Shown piece after piece: positions 35,971 through 45,709 of a DNA stretch of 64,000 nt. How positions within the stretch are numbered: the stretch's first letter is position 1; each line of letters starts with the position of its first letter. The DNA is taken from the NCBI RefSeq assembly GCF_001611975.1, contig NZ_CP014525.1:488001-552000 (forward strand), in the 5' to 3' direction. The notes beneath the pieces were generated by a model, which made no database searches, had not been told where the DNA came from, and was given only the letters and a program-made list of their open reading frames with translations. A program made the position numbers and the translations under genes. The stretch is from Haematospirillum jordaniae (GTDB lineage: Bacteria; Pseudomonadota; Alphaproteobacteria; Rhodospirillales; Rhodospirillaceae).

Positions 35971-37889
35971 TATATGCCAATCACCTGTTGATACCACTGA
36001 CGGTACATTAATACAGTCCATAATGTGGCCTGCCGATCCAACCCCATCTGATGCTCTCGCCAGACAGACGACACCACCTTCGCATTCAATCCACAGGCAT
36101 CAAGGTCTGCAGGCCTGAGAAGGCTTTCCCCCCAATCCTTCAGTGGCCCCCGTAACCATTTCCCCACTGGCATGCCAAACCCCTGCTTGGGGCGCTCAAT
36201 CAACGCTTTTGGAATATGTCGATACAATAACTCACGCAGCACCAATTTACCGCGATCCCCCTTGTCAGCCAGTTTCAGCGACGGTGCAATCTGCCAGCTC
36301 CATTCGACTATCGGGTGCGTCAGCAGTGGCACTCTTGCTTCCAGCGAAACCGCCATACTCGCCCTATCAACTTTTGTCAGGATGTCATCCTGCAAATAAT
36401 TCCGCTGATCGACCAACATCATCTCTTCTGCCCATGACAGATCGGGATAGTGCACGGCATCTACCCCCAGCGAATGTTTTGCCTCAAAACCTAGAAGATG
36501 ACCCGGATCACTCCATACAGACATTGTATTTTTATACGCAGCGTCACGATCACAGCCAAGATAAGCCGCGAAGCGCCGTACCCGATAGGCTAGCCCCTCT
36601 GCACTGGAATAACGGTAACCTAGAGCCGGATTGACCATATGGTCCCATACTGTCGCCGGTATAGCCTGCAGCATTCTGGCAGCCAGCCGAGCCCCCCCCG
36701 GAGAGAGTCGCTGGCGCAGTGCTTCAATGCGCTTTGCCCAGAAATAACGAGGGTATCCACCAAATAACTCATCTCCCCCATCACCTGACAGACAAACGGT
36801 CACAGACTCACGTGCAAAACGGGATACCAAGTAGGTTGGGATCGAACTGTTATCTGCAAACGGTTCATCAAAAAAACCGGCAACCGTCGGTACCAATGCG
36901 GGGATCTCATCAGAATCCAAGATCAATTCATGATGCTCGGTACCCAAATGCCGAGCGACAGCCCGTGCATGGGCAGATTCATCGTGTGATGCCTCTCGGA
37001 AGCCAATTGAAAACGTCTTGACGGGGTAAGACGATTCGGACTGCATCAAAGCCACCAGCGCAGAAGAGTCAACGCCACCGGAAAGAAAAGCACCATAGGG
37101 TACATCTGACTGCATGTGTTGCCTGACAGAGTGGCGCAAACGAATCTCAAGTTCATCTGCAGCTTCCTGCAACGACATCGACGCATTCACACTCTGCCGC
37201 AGTGTGGTGACCCGTTCGGCAAGATCCCAATAAGAACTACATACTGCCTCACCATGCGCAAAGCGAAGTAGTGTGCCGGAACTCAGCTTTTTGACACTAT
37301 TCAGGATAGAAGCCGGAGCAGGAACGTATGCATAGCGGAAATAGGAAAATAACGCATCCTGATTGATAGACCTGTCGATCCAAGGCAACGGCAGTAGAGC
37401 TGTCAGTTCAGAGGAGAATGCAAAACTATCACCACGGTGCGCATAATAAAGCGGCTTGATCCCCATAGGATCGCGCACCAGCCACAAAACACGCTCCGCT
37501 CGATCATACAAGCCAAAGGCAAACATCCCCTCAAAGCACTGTGCAGCACCCTCGACACCCCATGCTGCACACGCCAGCAATACCACCTCTGTGTCCGACT
37601 CCCCGCGGAACGTATAGCCAGCTGACTCAAGCCGATGACGCAATTCCTTATAGTTATATACCTCACCATTGAATGTCAGGACATACCTACCGCAAGGCGA
37701 ATGCATAGGCTGATGCCCAAGCGGTGATAAATCTAGGATCGACAGACGGCGTTGCCCAAACCAAACGCCAACATCCTGGTCAAACCATGCTCCCGCATCA
37801 TCCGGACCGCGATGGCGCAGCCCATCACGCAGGCGCAGAGCCAACAAGGGGTCAATTCCTGGCCCCAGCCATCCGAAAATTCCGCACAT
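35970..37889 (-). CDS. AsnB-type glutamine amidotransferase, copy 2
   Basis: 639 aa from the ATG at 37889 (MCGIFGWLGPG), again placing Cys2 correctly. Glutaminase blocks RHRGPDDAG and FNGEVYNY, synthetase P-loop FLSGGVDSSAL and LSGDGGDELFGGYPRY are intact. It is clearly related to copy 1 but much diverged in the C-terminal synthetase domain, so probably has a different acceptor. Located four bases after the interrupted methyltransferase. Confidence 0.92.
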   Translation of the reverse strand: MCGIFGWLGPGIDPLLALRLRDGLRHRGPDDAGAWFDQDVGVWFGQRRLSILDLSPLGHQPMHSPCGRYVLTFNGEVYNYKELRHRLESAGYTFRGESDTEVVLLACAAWGVEGAAQCFEGMFAFGLYDRAERVLWLVRDPMGIKPLYYAHRGDSFAFSSELTALLPLPWIDRSINQDALFSYFRYAYVPAPASILNSVKKLSSGTLLRFAHGEAVCSSYWDLAERVTTLRQSVNASMSLQEAADELEIRLRHSVRQHMQSDVPYGAFLSGGVDSSALVALMQSESSYPVKTFSIGFREASHDESAHARAVARHLGTEHHELILDSDEIPALVPTVAGFFDEPFADNSSIPTYLVSRFARESVTVCLSGDGGDELFGGYPRYFWAKRIEALRQRLSPGGARLAARMLQAIPATVWDHMVNPALGYRYSSAEGLAYRVRRFAAYLGCDRDAAYKNTMSVWSDPGHLLGFEAKHSLGVDAVHYPDLSWAEEMMLVDQRNYLQDDILTKVDRASMAVSLEARVPLLTHPIVEWSWQIAPSLKLADKGDRGKLVLRELLYRHIPKALIERPKQGFGMPVGKWLRGPLKDWGESLLRPADLDACGLNAKVVSSVWREHQMGLDRQATLWTVLMYRQWYQQVIGI

Positions 37890-37893
37890 TCGT

Positions 37894-38580
37894 TCAATGA
37901 CCCAATTTCTTAGCAAGTATGAGCCAATTCGTGGGCAGAAATACCAGAAAGCGATCGGTAAACCGCGAAATAAAATAGATAGGCAACAGTACCGTATCAA
38001 TCATCGTCCACCACTTTTTGCCCAAGATACGATAACCAAACGGCGATAACCAAGATTTCAGGAGATTGGCCAGCCAGAATACCCCCCCTCCGCAGGCTTT
38101 GCACAAAACCACTTGAAACCCACTGCCTTGAAGAAGCTTGATAAGCGCTGCCTTATCGTAATAGTGAGGGCCATGGCGCCCAAACTCGAATGGCCAAGTC
38201 CAATGCGTTGGCGTGGTGATCACCAAGCAAGCATCAGACTTGAGCGTCCTACTCACTTCTTGGATAGCCTGCGTATTGTTTTCAATGTGCTCGAAAGACT
38301 CGATAGCCACAGCCAGATCAAACTCGGCATCAGAAAAGGGCAAACGACTGGCATCACATTGGTGATAGCGCTAGGGTATATTACTATCCCCCGGATCAGC
38401 AAGATCTACCCCATCCACCTCATAACTGGAGAGGAGCTCCCGGTAACGGCCCTCTGTCCCGCAGCCAATATTTATACACTTGCCGTGTGCTCTTGAGAGA
38501 TTTGCAAAGACCTCCCCCAGCGCAGTATCAAGAAAGAACCTTGACCAGTCAGGACGAAAGGGTTTGCAGGATAAGCTCAT
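37894..38580 (-). pseudogene. Class I methyltransferase interrupted by in-frame TAG
   Basis: Read from the ATG at 38580, the frame gives a methyltransferase start with SAM motif I (CINIGCGTEGRY) and the acidic end of motif II (VDGVDLADPG), then TAG at 38371-38373. In the same frame it continues with YHQCDASRLPFSDAEFDL and ESFEHIENN, standard motifs III-IV, to a stop at 37894. The total would be 228 codons, a normal size for this family (Methyltransf_11). One base change explains the break, so it is recent decay, a sequencing error, or a read-through codon. Confidence 0.8.
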
Positions 38581-38600
38581 GTCAATTCTCGCGAGGCCAT

Positions 38601-39719
38601 TTAGATTGAAAACAATTTAACACTGAATATTCTTACATGCTCATCGGCACAACGCGCCAAGGTAAAGTGACTAGACACTTTTTCTCTGCACGCTATACCC
38701 ATACTCTGTGTCATCACATGATTTTTCAGAATGCACACGATGGCACGTGCGAGGTCCGCCGGCTCATTGGGTGGCACGACAAACCCGTTAATTCCATCGT
38801 CAATCAACTCTGGAATACCGTCGATAGCATAAGCAACCACCGGAAGACCGTAGGAAAATCCCTCCAAAATCGACGTAGGGCACCCCTCTCCCCACAAAGA
38901 AGGCAAAACCATCAATCGGGCTTGCTTCAACCACGGCGTGACATCGGGCTGGAACCCCTCGCAGGAAATATAGCCGGAAAGCCCGGCGTCCTCGATGGCT
39001 CGCTGTATTTCTCCATTCATGTCGTCACGCCCAACAAAAACAAATTTAGCATCAGGCACGACCTTGATCACTTCGCGAACCACCTGCAGATACCCCCGGT
39101 GCCCCTTCCTGGGATTCAAGTTTGCAACAGTCAACACTTCCAAGGGCCGATCGTCTATTGGTGGCACCTCTGTTGGCAACGAATCCAGACCATTATAGAT
39201 TACAAAGACTCGCTCTGCGGGAATGTTGCAGCGAGATACCAGTGTCCGCGTCGCCACCTCAGAATTGGTAATCCATGCATCTACAAGCGGGGGCGAAATC
39301 CGCTCAACCAACCGGAATAACCGATCAAGCCGACTATCAGAATCAGGATTCCAGCGCACACCGTGCACCAGCTTCACCCCGGGCATCAAGATGCGAAGAA
39401 ACCGTAAAAAGAATGCTGCACGCACACCACAAACATAAATCACATCAATTGAATGGCTGCGGACATGCCAAATCAAACGCCAGAAAGCCACAAATATCGA
39501 TAGAGCGCCAGCACGCCTGCACCCCAGCACCAGCGGCTTGCGTCCTTGTGAGCGAACCCAGTCACACCACGGCCCCTCGCCACACAAGGTTGCCAATTGA
39601 TAGGCTACCTCTTTAGAGGCAAAGGCCATACGAGAAAGACTACGCTCTGCCCCACCAAGATGACTGGACGAGAAAAGCAACAAAACGCTAACTCGATGCG
39701 AATTAGAAGTATTACTCAC
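38601..39719 (-). CDS. Glycosyltransferase family 4
   Basis: 372 aa from a GTG at 39719. Donor-binding C-terminal half: VANLNPRKGHRGYLQVVREV, VFVGRDDMNGE and LPSLWGEGCPTSILEGFSYG with VVAYAIDGIPELIDDG. The N-terminal SSSHLGGAERSL is typical of GT4 enzymes. No membrane segment except a short hydrophobic patch. Sugar specificity unknown. Confidence 0.88.
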   Translation of the reverse strand: MSNTSNSHRVSVLLLFSSSHLGGAERSLSRMAFASKEVAYQLATLCGEGPWCDWVRSQGRKPLVLGCRRAGALSIFVAFWRLIWHVRSHSIDVIYVCGVRAAFFLRFLRILMPGVKLVHGVRWNPDSDSRLDRLFRLVERISPPLVDAWITNSEVATRTLVSRCNIPAERVFVIYNGLDSLPTEVPPIDDRPLEVLTVANLNPRKGHRGYLQVVREVIKVVPDAKFVFVGRDDMNGEIQRAIEDAGLSGYISCEGFQPDVTPWLKQARLMVLPSLWGEGCPTSILEGFSYGLPVVAYAIDGIPELIDDGINGFVVPPNEPADLARAIVCILKNHVMTQSMGIACREKVSSHFTLARCADEHVRIFSVKLFSI

Positions 39720-39906
39720 CTTAATTAGCTCTCTATAAATATAATCTCATCGCAGCTGCATCGCCCTCGCATGGCCATCAAGATTCCTAGAACGAAGCTT
39801 TCGTTTTATAGGATCATTTTCTCTGAAATAGCGACTGCAATTTGACAACCACCAAACCAATCAAGAATGTCATACTAGAGAGATATCTTGCCCCCACAAC
39901 TCCGCC

Positions 39907-40400
39907 CTAGACCCATCTGCCAGATTCTGGCGACCAAGGCTTGGCTGCGGCTAGGTGTAGGAAACCGAGGAAGGAATTGGCCGTTTTGTCATAACGGGTG
40001 GCGATGCGACGGAACTGCCTGAGGCGGTTAAACATGCGCTCGATGCGGTTGTGGTCCGGCATTGCATGCAATCGGCTAAGAGCGATTGGACCGGCGCGGA
40101 ATCACCGGCAGAACACCATGGAAAAGCAGGCTCGCGCACACGCTTTCGCCGCCGGTCAGCTTGAAACCAAGATCGTCTGCGCGGGCGTGAATTTTGCTCA
40201 TAAAGCTGCAGCGGCTTTATGAGCAAAGCCTTCCTTGTGAGGCCCCTGTTGCGCCAGCCGCCCAGCTGTGCCCCCGGACAATGGACAAGCACCCCACGAT
40301 ATTCCCCCATATCCATCAGAGCGGCTCGCATCCCTCCGCTCTCCGCAAAGACCAGCGATGAAGCACATCCAGACCAACCCAAGAAACGTCTGGGTCAAGA
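39907..40400 (-). mobile_element. Degraded IS5-family (IS427-like) transposase remnant
   Basis: Read on the minus strand in pieces: VRGHSWAAGATGAS, then KIHARADDLGFKLTGGE, then VLPVIPRRSNRS followed by a stop, then NRIERMFNRLRQFRRIATRY and DKTANSFLGFLHLAAAKPW to a TAG at 39907-39909. These are the ordered blocks of IS427-group DDE transposases, with the end of the DDE region preserved but at least two frame changes, stops and an internal deletion after TGGE. The copy cannot be active. No terminal repeats or target duplication were found. Flanks 39720-39906 and 40401-40680 hold no gene and are AT-rich. Confidence 0.85.
40193..40227. repeat. Perfect 14-bp inverted repeat inside the IS remnant
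   Basis: TTTGCTCATAAAGC (40193-40206), seven bases, then GCTTTATGAGCAAA (40214-40227). The arms match perfectly. It lies at the junction between the front and rear pieces of the broken transposase, which suggests a small fold-back duplication accompanied the decay. Confidence 0.75.
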
Positions 40401-40680
40401 GTGACATAGATTATGTATTCACACGCAAAATAAATCTGCAAAATAGTGCACAGTAGCTATGCAGAATAATCGCCTTATAAAATAAGTTATGTTTAAATTT
40501 TATCTGTATTTACAAATTAACATCATGAACTCCTACATGAAAAATCACGTGATATTGTATAATAGAGTTCCATTCGCCGATCATAGTGCCAATAGCTAGC
40601 CTCGCCTCAATTCACTGTAAACTCCGTCGAAACCTTGTAAATCCGAATGAATTATAACTACTTGGAATCAAACGCTCCCT

Positions 40681-41613
40681 CTAACCATAGCGCCTGATTA
40701 GGCCAATCTGCTTTGCCGCACCGGCAAGCCAAGCCCCAAATCGGGGACCAACAATCAGGATAAGAAGAGCCCCAATAGTTTCTTTGATACAAGAAAACGA
40801 TGCACCATATGCCCAGCATCGCCAAAACCCGGGCATGTTTGCAAATCTCAGATAGACAGACAAACGGAGATGCTTAGAGCGCCATACTACTGGCGCCATT
40901 TGTTGGTATAAATTTCCATGCCGCTCAAATAAAGCTCCATAACACAAGATAGCCTCATGTGCCTTCTTTGCGCTCGTCCAGCCAGAGGTAACCGAGCCAG
41001 CGCGACCCTCATTATAGATCCTGAGAACTCGGGCAGTTACCCAGAAGGGTCCGTCTAAGGCGAAATTAATGTAGCTCACAATACCACAGGACTTCTTAGT
41101 ACCTAAATCAATATAGGGCTTGCCCCTTATGTAATGCCCTCGGAATACAGGGATATATTCCCCAGAATGGCGCTCATTAAGGATATCATACAGGGTCAAA
41201 TATCCTTCATAATCTGGATCTTCCGCTGTAGGATGACCCTCTTGATTGCGACACGCAGCATAACAAATATTAGTATCAGAAGGCCAATCTGAGACTATTG
41301 ACATAAAAGTATCCGCCCATCTAGGAACTAATTCATCGTCGGAATCCAGAATGATTAAGAAATCTCCCTTAGATTTTAGAATTCCGGTGTTCCTAGCGCC
41401 ACACATGCCTCTATTTTTTTCATGAACGAACAGACGTGCAAATGAATATCGTGAAACCACTTCTGCCAATTCAGCAGCATCCGAACTCCCGTCGTCCACG
41501 ACAATAGCTTCTACTGAAAGCGATTCTGGCAAAGACTCTGCCTGAACCGAATCAAGCGTCCGGATAATTGTGTCCGCAGAATTGTACGCTGGTATGACAT
41601 GGGACACTAACAT
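40681..41613 (-). CDS. Glycosyltransferase family 2
   Basis: 310 aa, GT-A fold. The N-terminus SHVIPAYNSADTIIRTLDSV, the VVDDGSSD block and the DxD-type LDSDDELVPRW are clear. A C-terminal hydrophobic stretch (ETIGALLILIVGPRFGAWL) may anchor it to the membrane. Its start overlaps the end of the next gene upstream by seven bases. Confidence 0.9.
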   Translation of the reverse strand: MLVSHVIPAYNSADTIIRTLDSVQAESLPESLSVEAIVVDDGSSDAAELAEVVSRYSFARLFVHEKNRGMCGARNTGILKSKGDFLIILDSDDELVPRWADTFMSIVSDWPSDTNICYAACRNQEGHPTAEDPDYEGYLTLYDILNERHSGEYIPVFRGHYIRGKPYIDLGTKKSCGIVSYINFALDGPFWVTARVLRIYNEGRAGSVTSGWTSAKKAHEAILCYGALFERHGNLYQQMAPVVWRSKHLRLSVYLRFANMPGFWRCWAYGASFSCIKETIGALLILIVGPRFGAWLAGAAKQIGLIRRYG

Positions 41614-42689
41614 ACGAAACGCTCTTTCATGATTTTTACGCTCTCAAGCCGCGCCGAATTTACTAGCCATGGCTCTATTGAGAATTCGAGCATTGCCTTA
41701 AAAAGGTCATTCTCAAAAGATGACATATCAGTATTCCGAATATTTTGCTTTATATTCTCCCAATCGTAGTAATATTGAGATGGAAGAACTCCATCCCATA
41801 CCGATATTGGCGGCGACAATAGTCGCCCATTTCTCCCATCCTCAACGAGCTCACGCAGTGCATAAACATCAGTTGCGATCAATCCCAAGCCATGCGCTAA
41901 TGCCTCCAAAGCCACCATACCAAACGACTCAACATAAGTCGGTAAGATCAGTACATCGGCCTGACGCATAAACCGCTCATGAATTTCGCTGCGCGTGAAC
42001 CGTGCCTCGTGCACATGGATTCCGGGACATCCTTCAGCCAAATACGCATATTCAGCGGGCAAGTGCGTAACAACATCTAACCGCGCATGACTTGCCTGAT
42101 CGTATACCCGCCGAAATGCCTTGAGCAAAGCCACACCCCCTTTAATCTCAAACTGAGTGCCAACGAAAAGGAACCGACATTCGCCTGCAGTCCTTGCTGT
42201 AACTTCCGTGATAACCTGAGGAATACATGGATAGTGAACAATGGCCTTTCTGTAGACCTCATCGCCAAATAAAGCCTTCAAACTAAGGCGGCAAGCTTCA
42301 CTCATGCAACGGATCTCCAAGCATCGATCGGCTAACAAGATACGCCTGATAACATATCGATACATCGGCATGGCACGCAGATTATACCCCACCAATGACC
42401 AAGGATTATCCAGATCGACAATGAATTGACCCGTAGCAATAACCGCACCCCAGACATAGACTACCGCATCACGAGAGGCTCCATAGGGACGTAGCCTCAG
42501 ATTCAACAAAGGCAGCTTTTGCTTCCATGAAGCTTTAAGCCGCGGCGCATTGGCATACAAGGAACTAACCTGGTCACCATTCCTTCTTTGCGCTAATTCG
42601 GGGTTCACCGCCTGATGAGGAGGCCAACGCCTCACAGTATCAAGCTGACGATCGCGCAAGTACTTATGAGGATAGAACAATACTCTCAT
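41607..42689 (-). CDS. Glycosyltransferase family 4
   Basis: 360 aa. Donor site: CRFLFVGTQFEIKGGVALLKAF and the EX7E-type region LPTYVESFGMVALEALAHG with DVYALRELVEDGRNG. The N-terminal domain is less typical (YPHKYLRDRQLDTVRRWPP). Start overlaps the wzy stop (ATGA), so the two are translationally coupled. Confidence 0.87.
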   Translation of the reverse strand: MRVLFYPHKYLRDRQLDTVRRWPPHQAVNPELAQRRNGDQVSSLYANAPRLKASWKQKLPLLNLRLRPYGASRDAVVYVWGAVIATGQFIVDLDNPWSLVGYNLRAMPMYRYVIRRILLADRCLEIRCMSEACRLSLKALFGDEVYRKAIVHYPCIPQVITEVTARTAGECRFLFVGTQFEIKGGVALLKAFRRVYDQASHARLDVVTHLPAEYAYLAEGCPGIHVHEARFTRSEIHERFMRQADVLILPTYVESFGMVALEALAHGLGLIATDVYALRELVEDGRNGRLLSPPISVWDGVLPSQYYYDWENIKQNIRNTDMSSFENDLFKAMLEFSIEPWLVNSARLESVKIMKERFVC

Positions 42690-44188
42690 TTCAACTCATC
42701 TCTTCGCACCCGAAGAAAAAAATTCCCTATTTCTTCGTCACAATACATAAGTACAGAAATGAAAAGCATAATTATTATTGACTGTATAAAACCAGTTCCG
42801 CCACGAACGACATTGAACATACAAGACATCACAAACAAGCCAATAATGAATCGAGTATATTTCCTATTCTGGAGACCAGAAATAAGCCAAACATGACACA
42901 TATCCAAGAAACGACCAAGAGTGAAACAAAGCGCAAGAAGAGACGGCAATCCAAAACCGTACAAAAAATCAACAATGAAGGACGGAGGTAAGGTCATGGT
43001 CACCGGATTATCTTTGTACATCTCCGGATAAAGCCACTTTTGTATAGCCACGCTACCATAATGCAATGGCTTCTCTTCCCATATCGCGCGCGGCACCAAG
43101 GCAAGTACGACATTGTAGCTCCAAGCAACCCCATGATCAACGCCACCCAATATTTCGGATAGCCTTGCCTTATGCAGGAAGGTCGCAAGATGATCAACCA
43201 AGCCATAAGAAGAAGCTATTGCTTGGGTAAACAGGTAGACACCGAAAAGAGACCAGTCACAAAATTTCATAGCAACGTGAGCACTGAAACCGGAGAGCAT
43301 TCGCTCCTTTCCATTCGCATCCAAAATAGTTACTGCTTGCTGAGGAACGGGTGTGTGGCCAACCCATCGACAATGGCGCATGATGACACTTCCTCTAGCC
43401 TCGATAGGCGGCGGTGCGGCTACGTACCTCAGACTATTCAAGGCAGGCGTAGCAATAATTGTGCCCGCAAGCAGGCTGACCCCCAGCACAATACACAATC
43501 GAGGGCGCTTACAGTATGTGTACAACCAAGCCAAAGCAAGAGCAAACAGAGGTAAAACAATAATCCGGCGAGAGGTTAGAACGATACCCATATAGACGGC
43601 CAAGACGAGACCCGCAGCAAAGATAATCAGAAGCAGCACCCAGAATCCCTTGCGCCGATCAGCGGACAGCAGGGCTGCTACAGCCCCAATCAAACCGTAA
43701 ATGAATAGCTCGGCAAGCATAAACAAGGGACCGCTACCTACTCGAGCCTCATTCTGCTCGTTACCAGAAAAGGCTAACAAAACACCACGCTCGGAAGCAA
43801 TCTGTGACAGAAAAATAATTGCCAAAACAATCAGCGCTGCAATCACCGCAGAAACTATACAGAGACGTCTGTTGTCGACTTTATTATCGACGAATGATTG
43901 CGTAGCCATTGGCACGCGCGCAGTTCGGGTACCACAGTATACAACGAACAAGCTGGCCAAAGACAACCATACTGCAGCTATCATATCACCTTGATGAATA
44001 ACCACTTTCTGCTGTGTATCAACCCATCCATAAAACAGAAGGCACGCATGCAAAGGAAATGCCATGAACCACAGGCAAGAAAAGTAGAAAATAGGAGACA
44101 GAATTGCTCTACCAAATGACATCCGCCTGGATAGATCAAAAAACAAGACTCCAATAAACAGGATAGATAGTACTAGAGAGAAGATCAT
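42686..44188 (-). CDS. wzy: Polysaccharide repeat-unit polymerase (Wzy-like)
   Basis: 500 aa with ten or more hydrophobic helices across the protein and a short loop SRRIIVLPLF in the middle, a feature of O-antigen/oligosaccharide repeat polymerases. Wzy proteins have little sequence conservation, so the call rests on topology, length and neighbours: a flippase, glycosyltransferases and coupled starts. It would join lipid-linked repeats on the periplasmic face. The gap 44189-44374 to the flippase contains a 70-codon open frame ending at TAATG, not supported as a gene. Confidence 0.75.
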   Translation of the reverse strand: MIFSLVLSILFIGVLFFDLSRRMSFGRAILSPIFYFSCLWFMAFPLHACLLFYGWVDTQQKVVIHQGDMIAAVWLSLASLFVVYCGTRTARVPMATQSFVDNKVDNRRLCIVSAVIAALIVLAIIFLSQIASERGVLLAFSGNEQNEARVGSGPLFMLAELFIYGLIGAVAALLSADRRKGFWVLLLIIFAAGLVLAVYMGIVLTSRRIIVLPLFALALAWLYTYCKRPRLCIVLGVSLLAGTIIATPALNSLRYVAAPPPIEARGSVIMRHCRWVGHTPVPQQAVTILDANGKERMLSGFSAHVAMKFCDWSLFGVYLFTQAIASSYGLVDHLATFLHKARLSEILGGVDHGVAWSYNVVLALVPRAIWEEKPLHYGSVAIQKWLYPEMYKDNPVTMTLPPSFIVDFLYGFGLPSLLALCFTLGRFLDMCHVWLISGLQNRKYTRFIIGLFVMSCMFNVVRGGTGFIQSIIIMLFISVLMYCDEEIGNFFLRVRRDELK

Positions 44189-44374
44189 TAAGCCTGTCCC
44201 GCACCACTAGGAATCCAGATGGAACACCCCTCGCCGGGCTGCAATCCAAGACTGGCATTAGACATAGAGCGGATTCCAAGAAACCGCAGAGTCCACGAAT
44301 TACACACGAAGTTATGCACACTTCTCAAAAGGGTTGCCGCCGCACATCTCGGCGGACTACGTAAATAAATGGAA

Positions 44375-45709
44375 TCATTCAGAGGAACTTTTCTGTGCAT
44401 ACCGTGACAGGGTGACCCTACCCAAACGGATGTATAGATAAAGAACACCTAGCGCGTGCACCAGAAAAATAGATAATATGGGAGAAATATAACCCACTAC
44501 ACCAAAAAGAATACTAGCCAAGGCAAGCTTTGAGAATGTCTCAAGAAAAGCAATTTTGAGCAAAGGCGTCGTATTCATCAACGAATAGGCAAACTCAGAG
44601 GGCCACCGAGTGAGTGCTATACAGAAAAGTGCCAGTGCCGCTACCACATAATGCAACTCATCCACAGGAGCGTTCTCTTCACCCACCCAAATCTTTACAA
44701 TCCACTGACCCACCAGACCATAAATCAAAGATGCTATGCCCGCCAAGATAAGGATCGCCAAGAGACCTTTATTGTAACTTTTCCGAAGAGCATCATGTTC
44801 ACCACGCGCATCCATAAAGATGAAATAAGGTGCAAACGAGCTAGGAATTCTCCATATAAGCAAGATGCACACCTCTGGTATGCGCCAGAGCAAGTAATAA
44901 CTTGCTGCAGTTTCAGGACCAAAAAGCCAACCGATAATCAAGGCATCGGCCTGGAGAGTCAGCACGAGAACGCCGTAGAAAACATAATCACGCCCAACGC
45001 GTCCACTCACACGACACCATAATACGCGCCATCCTGTGATGCGCAGTTGCCATCCAAGTTTGTAGTGATCTTTACGCCAGTACATCCAAGCCAGAATTCG
45101 AGTGCAAAGAATACCTGCAATCTGGGCAGAAACTACACCCGGCAGCCCCATGTCCATAGAGAGTCCTGCGCCAACACCTAAACCGAACACTGCCTGTCCC
45201 GCAGCCTCTTGCAGATTGCCACGCGCCTGCAATTTCTTGGCAATAAAGGCTAATCGGTCACTACCGTATTCGTAAACGAGTAAAAAATAAATACACGACA
45301 GTGCAGCTGCGATTTGGATCTCTGTGCTGGCTAGGGCACGAGGCATAAGCCAAGGCGCAACCAACCAGAAAAGAGCTATTGCAACAAGTGCGTACAACAC
45401 GTAGGCAATCTTTGAGAATGCGTAGGCTTCGCGAAACCCAGCGCTATCATCAACGGCAGCCTTTTCCGCAAGGATGCGTGCCATACCTCCAGATAGCCAT
45501 GCGATGGCAACCGCGGCATAGTTATTGGTAGCCATGATGATTGCCAAGACGCCAAATCGCTCTTTACCCAGATGAGTAAGATAAACGGGGACAAGTATAA
45601 GCTGGATAACTATCATCAACCCCGTCAAGCCGTAGCCTGTCAAAAGAGCTAAAGCGAATTCACGGTTGATAGAGAGACCCATCAATATTTTTGCCAAAAA
45701 CCTAGCCAC
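44375..45709 (-). CDS. wzx: Lipopolysaccharide/O-antigen flippase (Wzx-like)
   Basis: 444 aa with about 12-14 hydrophobic helices; the opening TGYGLTGLMIVIQLILVPVY and the RFGVLAIIMA stretch are typical of the polysaccharide_synt family. It would flip the undecaprenyl-linked repeat unit across the inner membrane. The longest start is a GTG at 45709, overlapping the methyltransferase stop by eight bases; an ATG at 45679 is an alternative. Confidence 0.85.
   Translation of the reverse strand: MARFLAKILMGLSINREFALALLTGYGLTGLMIVIQLILVPVYLTHLGKERFGVLAIIMATNNYAAVAIAWLSGGMARILAEKAAVDDSAGFREAYAFSKIAYVLYALVAIALFWLVAPWLMPRALASTEIQIAAALSCIYFLLVYEYGSDRLAFIAKKLQARGNLQEAAGQAVFGLGVGAGLSMDMGLPGVVSAQIAGILCTRILAWMYWRKDHYKLGWQLRITGWRVLWCRVSGRVGRDYVFYGVLVLTLQADALIIGWLFGPETAASYYLLWRIPEVCILLIWRIPSSFAPYFIFMDARGEHDALRKSYNKGLLAILILAGIASLIYGLVGQWIVKIWVGEENAPVDELHYVVAALALFCIALTRWPSEFAYSLMNTTPLLKIAFLETFSKLALASILFGVVGYISPILSIFLVHALGVLYLYIRLGRVTLSRYAQKSSSE

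Noticed and set aside
44188..44400. A 70-codon minus-strand frame between wzx and wzy ending in TAATG, suggesting coupling to wzy.
   Set aside because: No good ribosome-binding site, no recognisable domain, and it overlaps the end of wzx. Possible relic only.
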